Positions 14,924-22,925 are shown, counted from the first letter of the stretch. The stretch is DNA of 23,841 nt from Ignavibacteriota bacterium (GCA_003151215.1 PLXB01000230.1:1-23841), one strand, 5' to 3'. Made by a program: numbers and translations. Notes: generated by a model from the letters alone, not told the origin.

Positions 14924-16644
14924 ATGCCGCACGATATCTTCATCTCCTACTCCTCGAAAGACAAAGAAAAAGCTGACCAGCTTTCGGAGCTGCTTGCCTC
15001 TGCCGGACTTTCGGTGTGGATCGATCAGAAGGGAATTGTCGGTGCAGAAAAATGGGCAACGGAAATTGTTGAAGGAATAAAAGCTTGTTCAACGTTCATC
15101 TTGTTGCTTTCCTCTCATAGTATCGAATCGGAGAATGTGCTCAGAGAGTTATCGCTTGCCTCCGAAAAAAGAAAACGCGTATTACCTGTTGATCTTGAAC
15201 AGATAATTCTTCCATCATCATTTGAATATCCTCTTGCCGGTTTGCAGCGTGTCGCGATCACGGATTTTGATAAGATACTTTATGCTCATAAGCACGGTGT
15301 TGAGAAGGTGATCAAGAAAGATGAACGTAAGAGTTTGATGATTCTTCCCTTTGAAGACTTATCACCAACAAGTGATAACGGTTGGTTTGCTGATGGCATA
15401 GCGAGCGAACTCATTTCGGCGCTCTCGAATATCAAATCACTCCGCCTGGCTGGGGCCGAGGCAACCAAAGAATATAAAGGCTTCAAGGGGCATTTGGCAA
15501 CCTATGCTCACGAAATGAACATCCGCTACTTCCTGCAGGGGGATGTGCGGAAATTCGGCGACCAGATCAAGATCAGTGTTCGATTACTCGACATCGAAAC
15601 CGGCGATCATCTCTGGCAGGATTCGCTGCGCGGAGTGATGAAGGATATTTTCGATCTTCAGGAAGCGGTTGCAGCCAAGGTTGTTGACGGTCTTAAAATC
15701 CACCTATCGAAAGAAGAAAAAGCCAAGCTCGATGAGCGCAGTACGGAAAACGTGGAGGCTTATGAGTATCAAATGCGAGCCTCTGAACTCTTTGATTTCC
15801 ATACTCGCGATGGATATCTACAAGCAATATCGCTGCTTGATCTCGCAATAAAGCTCGATACACACTTTGTCGATCCTATACTTACGAAAGCATTCTGCTG
15901 ATCGTCCTCTTTACGAATTACGAACGGGACCCAAGTTTGTTAATAGAGGCCGAACTGCTTTTGCAAAGATTCGATGCGTTGATGCCAGGCACTTGGCAAG
16001 TCCATGACCACCTGGCCACGCTTTACGTTGCCAAGGGTCTAGCCGATGACGCCGAGCGTGAACACCAGGAGCATATTACTAAGGACGATGGAACAGCTCT
16101 CTCTCAAGGACAACTCGGATATTATTGTTATTGGACGAAACAGTACTCAAAGGCATTTGAGTATTACGAAGCCGCACTCAAGATAGATTCTACCAGCCCG
16201 ATAAATTTGTGGAACGCCGTAGTCAATGCGCATAAATCCGGTAACAGTGAAGGTCTTAATCGGTGGTCTAACCAAGCAATTTCCACATTTCAGAAGCAAC
16301 TTCGCCTTCATCCAGAGGATGCCCTTCAGAGATACCACCTCGCAACGACATATTTCTGGTCGAACCCTCCTCAGCAGGCCGAATCCTTGCAGGAGATAAA
16401 TCTTCTCGAGTCTTTGCCAGACCTTGATTTCAATATTCAATTTCAAGTTGCGGTCCTGCTTGTTATGCAAGCAGACGACGATCGTGCCATTGAATCGCTT
16501 CGAAAGGCCATCAGCAAAGGGTTTGCAGATGTTGGCAGAATTCGAGCAACAGATTCCTCATTCGCACGATTATTTGGCGATCCGGCATTCGAGGCGGTGA
16601 TGAAGGAAGCAGAGCAAAGGATCGCTATTGAGAAGAACGACTGA
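14924..16644 (+). pseudogene. TIR - TolB-like - TPR gene, array copy 4, broken by a single frameshift
   Basis: The first frame (14924-15901) gives a complete TIR domain (putative catalytic Glu75 in VLRELSLAS), a linker like copy 3, a TolB-like domain (MILPFEDLSP, FADGIASELI, RYFLQGDVRKFG) and the first TPR, then stops at 15899-15901. The other frame continues the alignment without loss: after LTKAF the expected residues LLIVLFTNYERDP are read one frame back and run to TGA 16642-16644. A one-base deletion near 15892-15895 explains this. Restored, the protein would have about 573 residues, like its paralogues (568-589). The second half would need a TTG start (15937) to be expressed alone, which is unlikely. 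No canonical slippery heptamer is present at the shift. Either a recent inactivation or a sequencing/assembly error; the otherwise clean frames show it is young. Confidence 0.8.
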
Positions 16645-16933
16645 CTCAAGGCTCGTTGCTCTCAGCCGCTAATAGCTGCCCTTGACCCGAGATTGTCCTC
16701 TAAGTTTCTCACTCCCTTTCGAGAGTCCGCAAGTTGCTAGTTCAGAATTTCTCGTACGCGCTTTTTCCGACTTGAAATTCGCAAAGTGGCGGAGGATCAA
16801 TCGAGAACGGAGTCATTACTCCCACCAAGTTGTTTGTTGCAACAATGAAAATGGCGCTTGCTGTGTAAAAACATAGATTCTTGCAAGCGCGAATGTTAAT
16901 TGACCTTATCCACGATTAGCGACACAAAGCAGT
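16645..16933. other. Intergenic region after the TIR array
   Basis: These 289 bases contain no gene I can support; a 64-codon plus-strand frame (16682-16876) has no recognisable motif or ribosome site. CAAGG...CCTTG near 16646-16685 can form only a weak stem without a T-run. By eye, base composition becomes GC-richer from here onward. Confidence 0.5.
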
Positions 16934-17884
16934 ATGTCTGAAAAGAAGATCATTGCAGTATTCGGCGCAACGGGAGCCCAAGGGGGCGGTATTGCACGTG
17001 CCATCTTGAACGATCCTAACAGCGAGTTTTCGGTTCGTGCCGTCACGCGAGACGTGAACTCCGACAAAGCAAAGGCTCTTGCGGCGCAGGGAGCTGAGGT
17101 AGTTGCTGCCGACATCGATGATGTCCAAAGCTTGAAAAAAGCTCTGGAAGGCGCCTACGGAGCATACTTCGTTACCTTCTTCTGGGCACATTTGTCGCCT
17201 GAGAAGGAAATGGCTGAAGCAAAGAACATGGCGGAAGCAGCAAAGGTCGCGGGATTGAAGCATGCCATTTGGTCCACCCTCGAAGATGTCAGGAATTGGG
17301 TGCCACTTGCAGACACCAGCATGCCCACTCTTCACGGAAAGTACAAGGTCCCGCATTTCGATGGCAAGGGTGAATCCGATCAATTTTTTATAGACGCAGG
17401 CTTGCCGGTGACGTTCCTGCTTCCATCGTACTATTGGGAGAACCTCATCTACTTTGGAATGGGCCCCAAGCGCGGTGCCGACGGCAAACTTTCATTCGCC
17501 ATGCCGATGGGGGATAAGAAGCTGGCAGGTATTGCGGCGGAAGATATTGGAAGATGCGCATACGGTATTTTCAAGAAGGGCCCGTCGATGGTCGGTAAAC
17601 ATATTGGTGTGGCCGGCGACCAAATCACCTGTGCTGACATGGCAAAGGCTTTCTCCAGTGAGCTGGGTGAAGTGGTTACGTACAACGAAATCAGCCCGGA
17701 AGTATATCGCAGCTTCGGTTTTCCCGGCGCAGATGACCTCGGAAACATGTTTCAGTCCTATCGCGATTTCGACGAAGTGTGCAACAGCACACGATCGGTT
17801 ACCTTTTCACGTGAACTGAATCCACAGTTGCAATCTTTCGAGACATGGCTCGCGGAAAACGCGAAGCGCATTCCCCTGAAATGA
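16934..17884 (+). CDS. NmrA-like family NAD(P)-binding protein
   Basis: The 316-residue protein has an N-terminal Rossmann fold with the glycine motif GATGAQGGG (11-19), Arg at about 39 (VTRD) after strand 2, and the downstream layout of NmrA/HSCARG-type atypical short-chain dehydrogenases (YFVTFFW, HAIWSTLEDV, LLPSYYWEN). The usual catalytic Tyr-x-x-x-Lys is not in its classical context. Such proteins either sense the NADP(H) ratio (NmrA, HSCARG) or reduce small substrates; sensor versus enzyme cannot be decided. It stands alone, with 289 bp before and 210 bp after, and no clear promoter or strong ribosome site before ATG 16934. It looks like part of the accessory redox/stress set in the right third of the window. 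Confidence 0.85.
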   Translation: MSEKKIIAVFGATGAQGGGIARAILNDPNSEFSVRAVTRDVNSDKAKALAAQGAEVVAADIDDVQSLKKALEGAYGAYFVTFFWAHLSPEKEMAEAKNMAEAAKVAGLKHAIWSTLEDVRNWVPLADTSMPTLHGKYKVPHFDGKGESDQFFIDAGLPVTFLLPSYYWENLIYFGMGPKRGADGKLSFAMPMGDKKLAGIAAEDIGRCAYGIFKKGPSMVGKHIGVAGDQITCADMAKAFSSELGEVVTYNEISPEVYRSFGFPGADDLGNMFQSYRDFDEVCNSTRSVTFSRELNPQLQSFETWLAENAKRIPLK

Positions 17885-17951
17885 TCGGCCCTATTTGCCG
17901 GAAGCAGCCGCTTCTTGCAACGAGCGAGTACACCAGAAGAGGCCGTGAGGC

Positions 17952-17977
17952 GGGCGGACGGAGGAGTCGGCCCGCCC
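17952..17977. repeat. GC-rich hairpin after the NmrA-like gene
   Basis: GGGCGG (17952-17957) can pair with CCGCCC (17972-17977) around a 14-base loop, 68 bp after the NmrA-like stop. No T-run follows, so it is at best a rho-dependent or partial terminator. The rest of the 210-bp gap (17885-18094) shows no gene. Confidence 0.3.
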
Positions 17978-18080
17978 TGGCGATGCCGCCTTCACGATCG
18001 CGCTTTGGCGATGTTGCCCGACGCCGCGAGAATGGATGGAGTTCTTTGGTTGTTTCCAGAGATTATTAAATAAGAAAAAC

Positions 18081-18087
18081 TATCTTG
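18081..18087 (+). promoter_or_regulatory. Candidate promoter element TATCTTG before the lipocalin gene
   Basis: TATCTTG is a one-base-shorter variant of TATCTTTG, ends seven bases before ATG 18095, and is not followed by a Shine-Dalgarno. It fits the same near-leaderless layout as the genes at 7875, 14924 and 21232. Confidence 0.35.
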
Positions 18088-18094
18088 AACGACT

Positions 18095-18628
18095 ATGACG
18101 ACACCAAGCACTTATCTCCTCGCATTCGTTTGTGCGTTTGCATTTTTTGGATGCGCGTCCTCAAAGGGTGACCTTCCGGTCGTCAAGACAGTTGATCTGC
18201 AACGGTACTCTGGCACGTGGTTTGAAATTTTGCGTCTGCCGAATAGTTTTGAGGGTGGGCTGACCTGCATCACCGCAAACTACTCACTCAAGGACAATGG
18301 CGATATCAAAGTTCTGAACTCGGGGCACAAGATCGACGATCCAAGTATGATCAAGACCTCAACCGGAACCGCATGGATGCCCAATCCCTCAGAGCCCACA
18401 AAGTTGAAAGTCCGCTTCTTCTGGCCGTTCTCCGGTGATTATTGGATTCTCGCACTCGATCCGGATTATAAGTATGTGATGATCGGTGAGCCTGCGCGCG
18501 ATTATCTTTGGATCCTCAGTCGCGAGAAGACACTCGCTGAACAAACCGTCAATACGTTACTCGCGCAAGCAAAGTCTCAAGGGTTCGACACGACAAAAGT
18601 CCTGCGAACACCCCAAGACTGCAAGTGA
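18095..18628 (+). CDS. blc: Blc-type bacterial lipocalin, outer-membrane lipoprotein
   Basis: The 177-residue protein starts with a lipoprotein signal (hydrophobic 7-19, lipobox FFGC with Cys20). It has the lipocalin signature GTWFEILRLPNSFE (40-53), internal conserved stretches VRFFWPFSGDYWILALD (about 106-122) and YVMIGEP, and the C-terminal LWILSREKTL typical of the Blc/ApoD branch. Blc lipocalins bind lysophospholipids or fatty acids in the outer membrane and are often stress-induced. Length matches the family. Ser/Ser after Cys20 (no Asp at +2) favours outer-membrane sorting under the enterobacterial rule, which may not apply in this phylum. It stands alone, with TATCTTG directly upstream. 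Confidence 0.92.
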   Translation: MTTPSTYLLAFVCAFAFFGCASSKGDLPVVKTVDLQRYSGTWFEILRLPNSFEGGLTCITANYSLKDNGDIKVLNSGHKIDDPSMIKTSTGTAWMPNPSEPTKLKVRFFWPFSGDYWILALDPDYKYVMIGEPARDYLWILSREKTLAEQTVNTLLAQAKSQGFDTTKVLRTPQDCK

Positions 18629-18707
18629 ACTGGGAGAGTTCAACCATAGGGAGTGAGACCTTACACCTCTCACTCTCTCTACAAACAATCTCCCGAAATC
18701 AAGGTTC

Positions 18708-19376
18708 TTAGGTCGCTAATTTTGCGGCCGCCACGATATCCCCAACTTCCAGAACCGACTTGTCATACCCTCTCGCCGCGACACTTATCATTGCAAGTCC
18801 GATCTCGCTCAAAGTTGAAGCGCCCGATGGATACAACAATCGGAGGATGGGGAATAGCCAGTTTACATACTTGTAATATTTCAAGGTGTGTTGCATTCCT
18901 GGCGTGGGCTTGATGAACCCGGGACGAAATGCAAAGACTCGCTTGAAGGGGAGCTTCATCAGATCATTCTCGGTCTTGCCTTTCACTCGAGCCCACATCA
19001 GGCGACCCTTCTCACTGCTATCGGTAGCTTTGCCCGAGATGTAGCAAAACGTCATTTCGGTGTTCACGGTAGAGAGCATCCGGGCGACGTTCATCGTCAG
19101 GTCATACGTCACGCGCTTATAGTCTTCTTCCTTCATCCCCACTGACGAAACACCGAGACAAAAGAAGCATGCATTGTACCCGGAGAGTTGGGGTATGGCG
19201 GTCGAGAGATCGAAGAAGTCCTGCACGATCACTTCCTTCAACTTTGGATGACTGACTCCTGTTGGCTTTCTCGCAAGTGCCAAAACCGATTCCACATCGG
19301 GATGCAATAGACATTCATGCATCACGCCCTCACCGACCATCCCGGTCACCCCTGTAACGATCACTTTGAGTTTCAT
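18708..19376 (-). CDS. Atypical short-chain dehydrogenase / NAD(P)-binding epimerase-like protein (HTATIP2-like)
   Basis: The 222-residue protein begins MKLKVIVTGVTGMVGEGV, a Rossmann fold with the TGxTGxxG dinucleotide motif. FFCLGVSS follows at the end of strand 4, then TFCYISGKATDSS, and the motif RVFAFRPGFIKP after which membrane-associated members of this group carry a hydrophobic tail. The canonical Tyr-x-x-x-Lys is not evident (the expected site reads MWARVKGKTE), so catalysis is uncertain. I chose ATG 19376 because family members start just before the glycine motif; the frame can be extended to a TTG at 19457 but those 27 residues look non-domain. A CATCTTTG element lies about 80 bases upstream. 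Divergent from the PAP2-like gene, convergent with the lipocalin. Confidence 0.8.
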   Translation of the reverse strand: MKLKVIVTGVTGMVGEGVMHECLLHPDVESVLALARKPTGVSHPKLKEVIVQDFFDLSTAIPQLSGYNACFFCLGVSSVGMKEEDYKRVTYDLTMNVARMLSTVNTEMTFCYISGKATDSSEKGRLMWARVKGKTENDLMKLPFKRVFAFRPGFIKPTPGMQHTLKYYKYVNWLFPILRLLYPSGASTLSEIGLAMISVAARGYDKSVLEVGDIVAAAKLAT

Positions 19377-19600
19377 AGGCTGAAACAACGTTCTTGCGGG
19401 AGATAATATCTCCTTTGCTCGGCTCGGGTGCCGAAAAGAGTCCCAATTTGCATACAAAGATGTTCGGCACGATTATTACTGTACCTTTCCTTGGAATTTG
19501 TAGTTATATTAGAGTCAGGCACAATTGCTTGATCGTTGACAGCCCTGTATAGGCTGCGTTCTCACGAGAGAATGAGTACACATATACATTCGAAAATATC

Positions 19601-20572
19601 ATGAAAATAGTATCCTTCCTTTTGGTTGTGATGTTCGTTACCCAGGTTCACGCTCAAAACTTACCGAGGTTGAACTTCGGCGCAGTGAGCCCATTTGTAA
19701 ACAGTTCTCTTTCGCAGATCTCGCCCCGCGATACATCTGGAATTGTTCGCGCCGATACAGCTATCCCGGTACCTGTTACAGGGCGAGTACCATACCCGAA
19801 AGTGTACAATGTCAATTTTTGGACTGACGGGATAATCACCATGGGTGGTGTCGGAGTGAGCCTTCTCGCACTTCCGGGCGAACGGAACAAGGATCGCATC
19901 TCTCCTGGAGAATTCCAGAGTCTGGACAGAAATCTTCTCAATCCTTTCGATCGATGGGCGTTGAATATCCAGACTTCAAATATCAGCACCTTCGAGACAT
20001 ACTCGACCTACACACAATTTATCACTGCGCTTCTGCCGGTTAGTTTGTTCTTTACAGACCGTATCAAGGACGACTGGGCAAATATCTTTCTAATGTATCT
20101 CGAAGCGAACTCCGTTGCAGTTACGATCTACGTCGCGACACCGCTTGGCCCGCTCTTACGGAACAAGTACCGCCCGATCGTCTATCACGATGAACTTTCG
20201 CAGGGTGATCGCAGCAGTGGCAATAACCGCAATTCGTTCTATAGCGGACACGTCGCGTCTGCAACGACGGCCACTTTCTTCATGGCTAAGGTATACTGTG
20301 ATTATCACCCAGAGTTAGGGTGTGACAATGATTGGCTCTACGCCGCTGCCATGGTCCCACCGCTTGTGATGTCCTATTTAAGACTAAAGGCCTATGACCA
20401 TTTCCCATCGGACCTCGTCGTGGGGATGGGGGTTGGGGCGCTGGTGGGAATTATGGTACCCGAGCTGCACCACGTTGGTGGCAAAGATATAGCGTTAGGT
20501 TTATTCTCTTCTCCAACGAAGGGGACCGGATTGACGATGCAGTGGGAGGCTCCGGTTGAAGAGGCGCACTAA
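19601..20572 (+). CDS. Secreted PAP2-family acid phosphatase / lipid phosphatase-like protein
   Basis: The 323-residue protein has a signal peptide (1-19, cleavage after VHA or VHAQ) and a C-terminal PAP2 domain (about 140-290). The catalytic pieces are visible: NKYRP (188-192) as a loose version of the first motif, SFYSGH (212-217) for the PSGH motif with His217, and RLKAYDHFPSD (261-271) with Arg261, nucleophile His267 and Asp271. Hydrophobic segments around 75-92, 140-152, 162-180, 247-260 and 272-286 suggest a membrane-embedded enzyme like undecaprenyl-pyrophosphate or phosphatidate phosphatases. The first motif lacks the classical Lys spacing. The substrate is not predictable, but lipid-linked phosphates are typical. 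It is convergent with the carbonic anhydrase gene (36 bp between stops). Confidence 0.85.
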   Translation: MKIVSFLLVVMFVTQVHAQNLPRLNFGAVSPFVNSSLSQISPRDTSGIVRADTAIPVPVTGRVPYPKVYNVNFWTDGIITMGGVGVSLLALPGERNKDRISPGEFQSLDRNLLNPFDRWALNIQTSNISTFETYSTYTQFITALLPVSLFFTDRIKDDWANIFLMYLEANSVAVTIYVATPLGPLLRNKYRPIVYHDELSQGDRSSGNNRNSFYSGHVASATTATFFMAKVYCDYHPELGCDNDWLYAAAMVPPLVMSYLRLKAYDHFPSDLVVGMGVGALVGIMVPELHHVGGKDIALGLFSSPTKGTGLTMQWEAPVEEAH

Positions 20573-20608
20573 TTCCGAGTGCATCGAAACCGTTGTCCGG
20601 TCTTGCGC

Positions 20609-21232
20609 TTACTCGTAGAACACCACTTGACCGGTGTCCACATCATACAATCCACCCACGATCTTGATCTGCCCTTTCTGTTCAAGTTCGAGGAGGATGC
20701 TGCTTTCCTCTCGGACCTTTTGAACCGTCAGGAAAACATTGTTGACCGTGACGTTTCGAAGAAAGGTTGAGTTCTTCGCGGTGCGGTTTTCGATTGTCTT
20801 GGTTTCATCTGCGATCGCAGGTTTGATCTTGTCAAAAAGTGTTGTGACGTGCCCAAGCACGACATTATTGCACGCGCCTTCGATAGCGCTGCACTTGGTA
20901 TGTCCAAGCACAACGATGAGTTTCGAGCCTGCAAGCTTGCATGCAAACTCCATGCTGCCAAGAATATCGTCATTGAGGATATTGCCAGCGATGCGAATGC
21001 TGAAGATATCGCCGAGCCCCTGATCGAAAATGAGTTCTGCTGAAGTGCGAGAATCGATGCAACTGAGGACGGCGGCAAAAGGAAACTGCCCCGACGAGGT
21101 TTCATTCACCTGCTCCAACAAGTTGCGATGCGCCTTGATATTGTTCACGAAACGCTCGTTGCCCTCCTTGAGGATGTCAAGCGCGAGCTCTGGCGTAAGG
21201 TCGTTCTGGGTATCTTTCGTGTGAGTTCTCAT
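20609..21232 (-). CDS. Beta-class carbonic anhydrase
   Basis: The 207-residue protein interconverts CO2 and bicarbonate with zinc. Metal ligands and the Asp/Arg dyad are in place: Cys58, Asp60 and Arg62 in SCIDSR, His111 and Cys114 in GHTKCSA, and RIAGN (80-84) is intact. N-terminal TPELALDILKEGNERFV is typical of the bacterial cyanobacterial-type beta branch. No signal peptide, so it is cytoplasmic. Its ATG is preceded by TATCTTTG at four bases distance, hence probably transcribed from its own promoter and leaderless, although the DoxX-like gene lies 95 bp upstream in the same direction. Confidence 0.95.
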   Translation of the reverse strand: MRTHTKDTQNDLTPELALDILKEGNERFVNNIKAHRNLLEQVNETSSGQFPFAAVLSCIDSRTSAELIFDQGLGDIFSIRIAGNILNDDILGSMEFACKLAGSKLIVVLGHTKCSAIEGACNNVVLGHVTTLFDKIKPAIADETKTIENRTAKNSTFLRNVTVNNVFLTVQKVREESSILLELEQKGQIKIVGGLYDVDTGQVVFYE

Positions 21233-21236
21233 GCGG

Positions 21237-21244
21237 CAAAGATA
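21237..21244 (-). promoter_or_regulatory. Candidate -7 promoter element TATCTTTG before the carbonic anhydrase gene
   Basis: On the minus strand TATCTTTGC ends four bases before the ATG at 21232, with no room for a Shine-Dalgarno. It is the third exact TATCTTTG placed 4-7 bases before a start codon in this window, and here the flanks are unrelated to those of the TIR genes. Confidence 0.55.
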
Positions 21245-21327
21245 CCAGTCATTCGGAACTGGTCACTTCGAATGTGATCGTTGATGATGTTGGGGTAATG
21301 GATCGATAGGAGTCTGAACGGCGACAA

Positions 21328-21735
21328 CTACTTCCTTCTCATCGCATCCAAACTCCAAGCTCCAGCACCTGCCGCCGAGTAATAGAGCCAGATGAAGCAA
21401 TACAGCACAGCAGGTTGACCGCCGTTGACCGTAGGCCAGAAGCCATGTGATGCATGCCCCTGAAAATATGCCACAGCCATCTCACCAGCCAAGAGGAATG
21501 CGACTGGCCTGGTGAAAAGACCGATGAGGAGAAGAGCACCCCCGAATACTTCGAGAACACCTGCGAGGCCGAGCTGTGAGAATAGTTCGATCGACATCGG
21601 TTTGGGAGGCGAGGGAATTCCGAACAGCTTCATCGTCCCAGCCGACATGAACATGATTGCCGCAACAATGCGAAGAATAGATTGAAGTTGCGGGGCATAG
21701 GATGCCCATTTTGTACCGATATTTGAATTGTTCAT
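21328..21735 (-). CDS. DoxX-family membrane protein
   Basis: The 135-residue protein has four predicted membrane helices (about 18-36, 53-71, 77-95, 107-127) and DoxX-family landmarks: LRIVAAIMFMSAGTMKLFG in helix 1, LEVFGGALLLIGLFTRPVA in helices 2-3, and AYFQGHASHGFWP after helix 3. DoxX relatives occur with thiosulfate:quinone oxidoreductases and in redox-stress complexes; many stand-alone members are uncharacterised. No redox partner subunit is present here. The DUF3037 gene ends 43 bp upstream and the carbonic anhydrase begins 95 bp downstream, so cotranscription with DUF3037 is possible. No strong ribosome site precedes the ATG; TATATCCG six bases before it is a poor variant of the TATCTTTG element. 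Confidence 0.88.
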   Translation of the reverse strand: MNNSNIGTKWASYAPQLQSILRIVAAIMFMSAGTMKLFGIPSPPKPMSIELFSQLGLAGVLEVFGGALLLIGLFTRPVAFLLAGEMAVAYFQGHASHGFWPTVNGGQPAVLYCFIWLYYSAAGAGAWSLDAMRRK

Positions 21736-21778
21736 AATAGACGGATATAGAGTTGAAAATAATATGAAGACGAATAGA

Positions 21779-22165
21779 TCAGGTGCGAACTAACCGCTCA
21801 AACAAATTTTCAAGCGCTTCAGCAGGGTCGTTGGTTAGTCCAGAATGACAGGGTGAAGTTTGTATGATCGTGCTTCGCGGTGCGACGAGCCAATGGAAGC
21901 GCTCGTGTTGCGGAAGTTCGCCAATTGGTCCAGCCTCGCTACCGCCTTTGCAAATTCTTGGGATGAGCGAAAGATGATGCTCAACTTCTTCGAGATCGAG
22001 AGTTGGGAAGAGCACCTTCAATCGCTCTGGCTCAAAGAGAATCTTCGCTTCGAGATAACGCAAGACACGGCAGTAGACAATTACCCCAGCGTTCAAAAAC
22101 TCTTCGCGTTCGACGCGTGGAACCACGCGAACGATCGCATATTCATATGAGCTTCCCGCGAGCAC
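21779..22165 (-). CDS. DUF3037 family protein, partner of HipA-like kinase
   Basis: The 128-residue protein matches the DUF3037 pattern: YEYAIVRVVPRVEREEFLNAG near the start, VIVYCR, a central DLEEVEHHL, and a C-terminal half with SPCHSGLTNDPAEALENLFERLV. Function is unknown. The family is commonly encoded directly after HipA-like kinase genes, as here. It starts with GTG at 22165, inside the kinase gene (23-base overlap), and has a near-perfect ribosome site AGAGGAGG six bases upstream, so the two are translationally coupled. It may be a substrate, antitoxin-like regulator or accessory of the kinase; that is inference from linkage only. Confidence 0.85.
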   Translation of the reverse strand: MLAGSSYEYAIVRVVPRVEREEFLNAGVIVYCRVLRYLEAKILFEPERLKVLFPTLDLEEVEHHLSLIPRICKGGSEAGPIGELPQHERFHWLVAPRSTIIQTSPCHSGLTNDPAEALENLFERLVRT

Positions 22166-22925
22166 TCAGTGCCTCCTCTGAAAATGTGTGCGAAGATGCG
22201 AGTCTTTCTACCAAATAGTGAACGTACGTGTTGCGCTTCGCGTCCCCGGATTCGAAATGCGTATCGGGAATAAGCCAGTCCTCGGGGATCATCGCGACGA
22301 TATCGCTCAGAAGATCCTTGCTGAGCATCGGCCGAAGCTCTTCGTCCGCTTCACGCAGCTTCGAAGCAATAGGCAGCAACACATGATCTTTGATCTGCTG
22401 GAAAGGCGAAGTTATGCGCTCTTCATATCCCTTCCAATTGTGGTGGAAGAACAGCGATGCTCCATGATCGATCAGCCAAAGGTTCTTGTGCCAGATGAGC
22501 ATGTTTGTGTTTCGAGCTGTTCGATCGACGTTCGTTGTATAGGCATCGAACCAAACGATCTTCGATGCGAGCAATGGATCGATGTTTGCATTCGCGACCG
22601 GATCGAACGTGATCGAACCCGGAAGATAATCAAGCGCAAGGTTTATCCCGGCGCTGTTCGTCAGCAGTTCGCGAATTTCATAGTCGGGCTCGTTGCGGCC
22701 AAGCGCTGGATCGAGCTCGACCAACACAATTTCGGGAACGCGCAAACCAAGCACTCTCGCAATCTCGCCACTGATGAGTTCTGCAGTGAGTGCTTTTGTG
22801 CCTTGGCCAGCCGCGCGAAATTTTAGGACATAGAGGCCATCGTCATCCGCTTCGATGATAGCCGGAAGCGATCCGCCTTCACGAAGAGGAGTGACATATC
22901 GAGTGGCATGAAGAGTTCTCAGCAC
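22143..22925 (-). CDS. HipA-like kinase family protein
   Basis: From the GTG at 22925 the protein has 260 residues, beginning VLRTLHATRYVTPLREGGSL. The frame can be extended to a TTG at 22952, but known relatives start at the shorter site. Kinase features in order: nucleotide-binding Lys35 in YVLKFR, Glu49/Glu54 in the following helix, catalytic Asp134 and Asn139 in NVDRTARNTN, and metal-binding Asp153 in LIDHGAS, spaced roughly as in HipA. It lacks the HipA N-terminal domain and there is no HipB-type DNA-binding antitoxin gene beside it, so it is not a classical hipBA module. The DUF3037 gene overlaps its 3' end. TATCTTG nine bases before the GTG resembles the promoter element of other unit-leading genes. 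Confidence 0.82.
   Translation of the reverse strand: MLRTLHATRYVTPLREGGSLPAIIEADDDGLYVLKFRAAGQGTKALTAELISGEIARVLGLRVPEIVLVELDPALGRNEPDYEIRELLTNSAGINLALDYLPGSITFDPVANANIDPLLASKIVWFDAYTTNVDRTARNTNMLIWHKNLWLIDHGASLFFHHNWKGYEERITSPFQQIKDHVLLPIASKLREADEELRPMLSKDLLSDIVAMIPEDWLIPDTHFESGDAKRNTYVHYLVERLASSHTFSEEALSARGKLI
22172..22176 (-). promoter_or_regulatory. Strong Shine-Dalgarno (GGAGG) of the DUF3037 gene
   Basis: On the minus strand AGAGGAGG lies within the end of the kinase gene, six bases before the GTG at 22165. It decides that GTG as the start and indicates coupled expression. Confidence 0.7.

Noticed and set aside
15885..15905. Programmed -1 frameshift in TIR copy 4
   Set aside because: No X-XXY-YYZ heptamer, no evident upstream Shine-Dalgarno-like stimulator or downstream stem, and paralogues are encoded in one frame; a simple deletion is more likely.
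7875..16644. Thoeris or CBASS system
   Set aside because: No ThsA-like SIR2/SLOG protein, no CD-NTase cyclase and no typical partner genes; the TIR proteins carry TolB-like and TPR domains instead.
16682..16876. 64-codon plus-strand frame after the array
   Set aside because: No motif, no ribosome site and composition unlike a protein gene.
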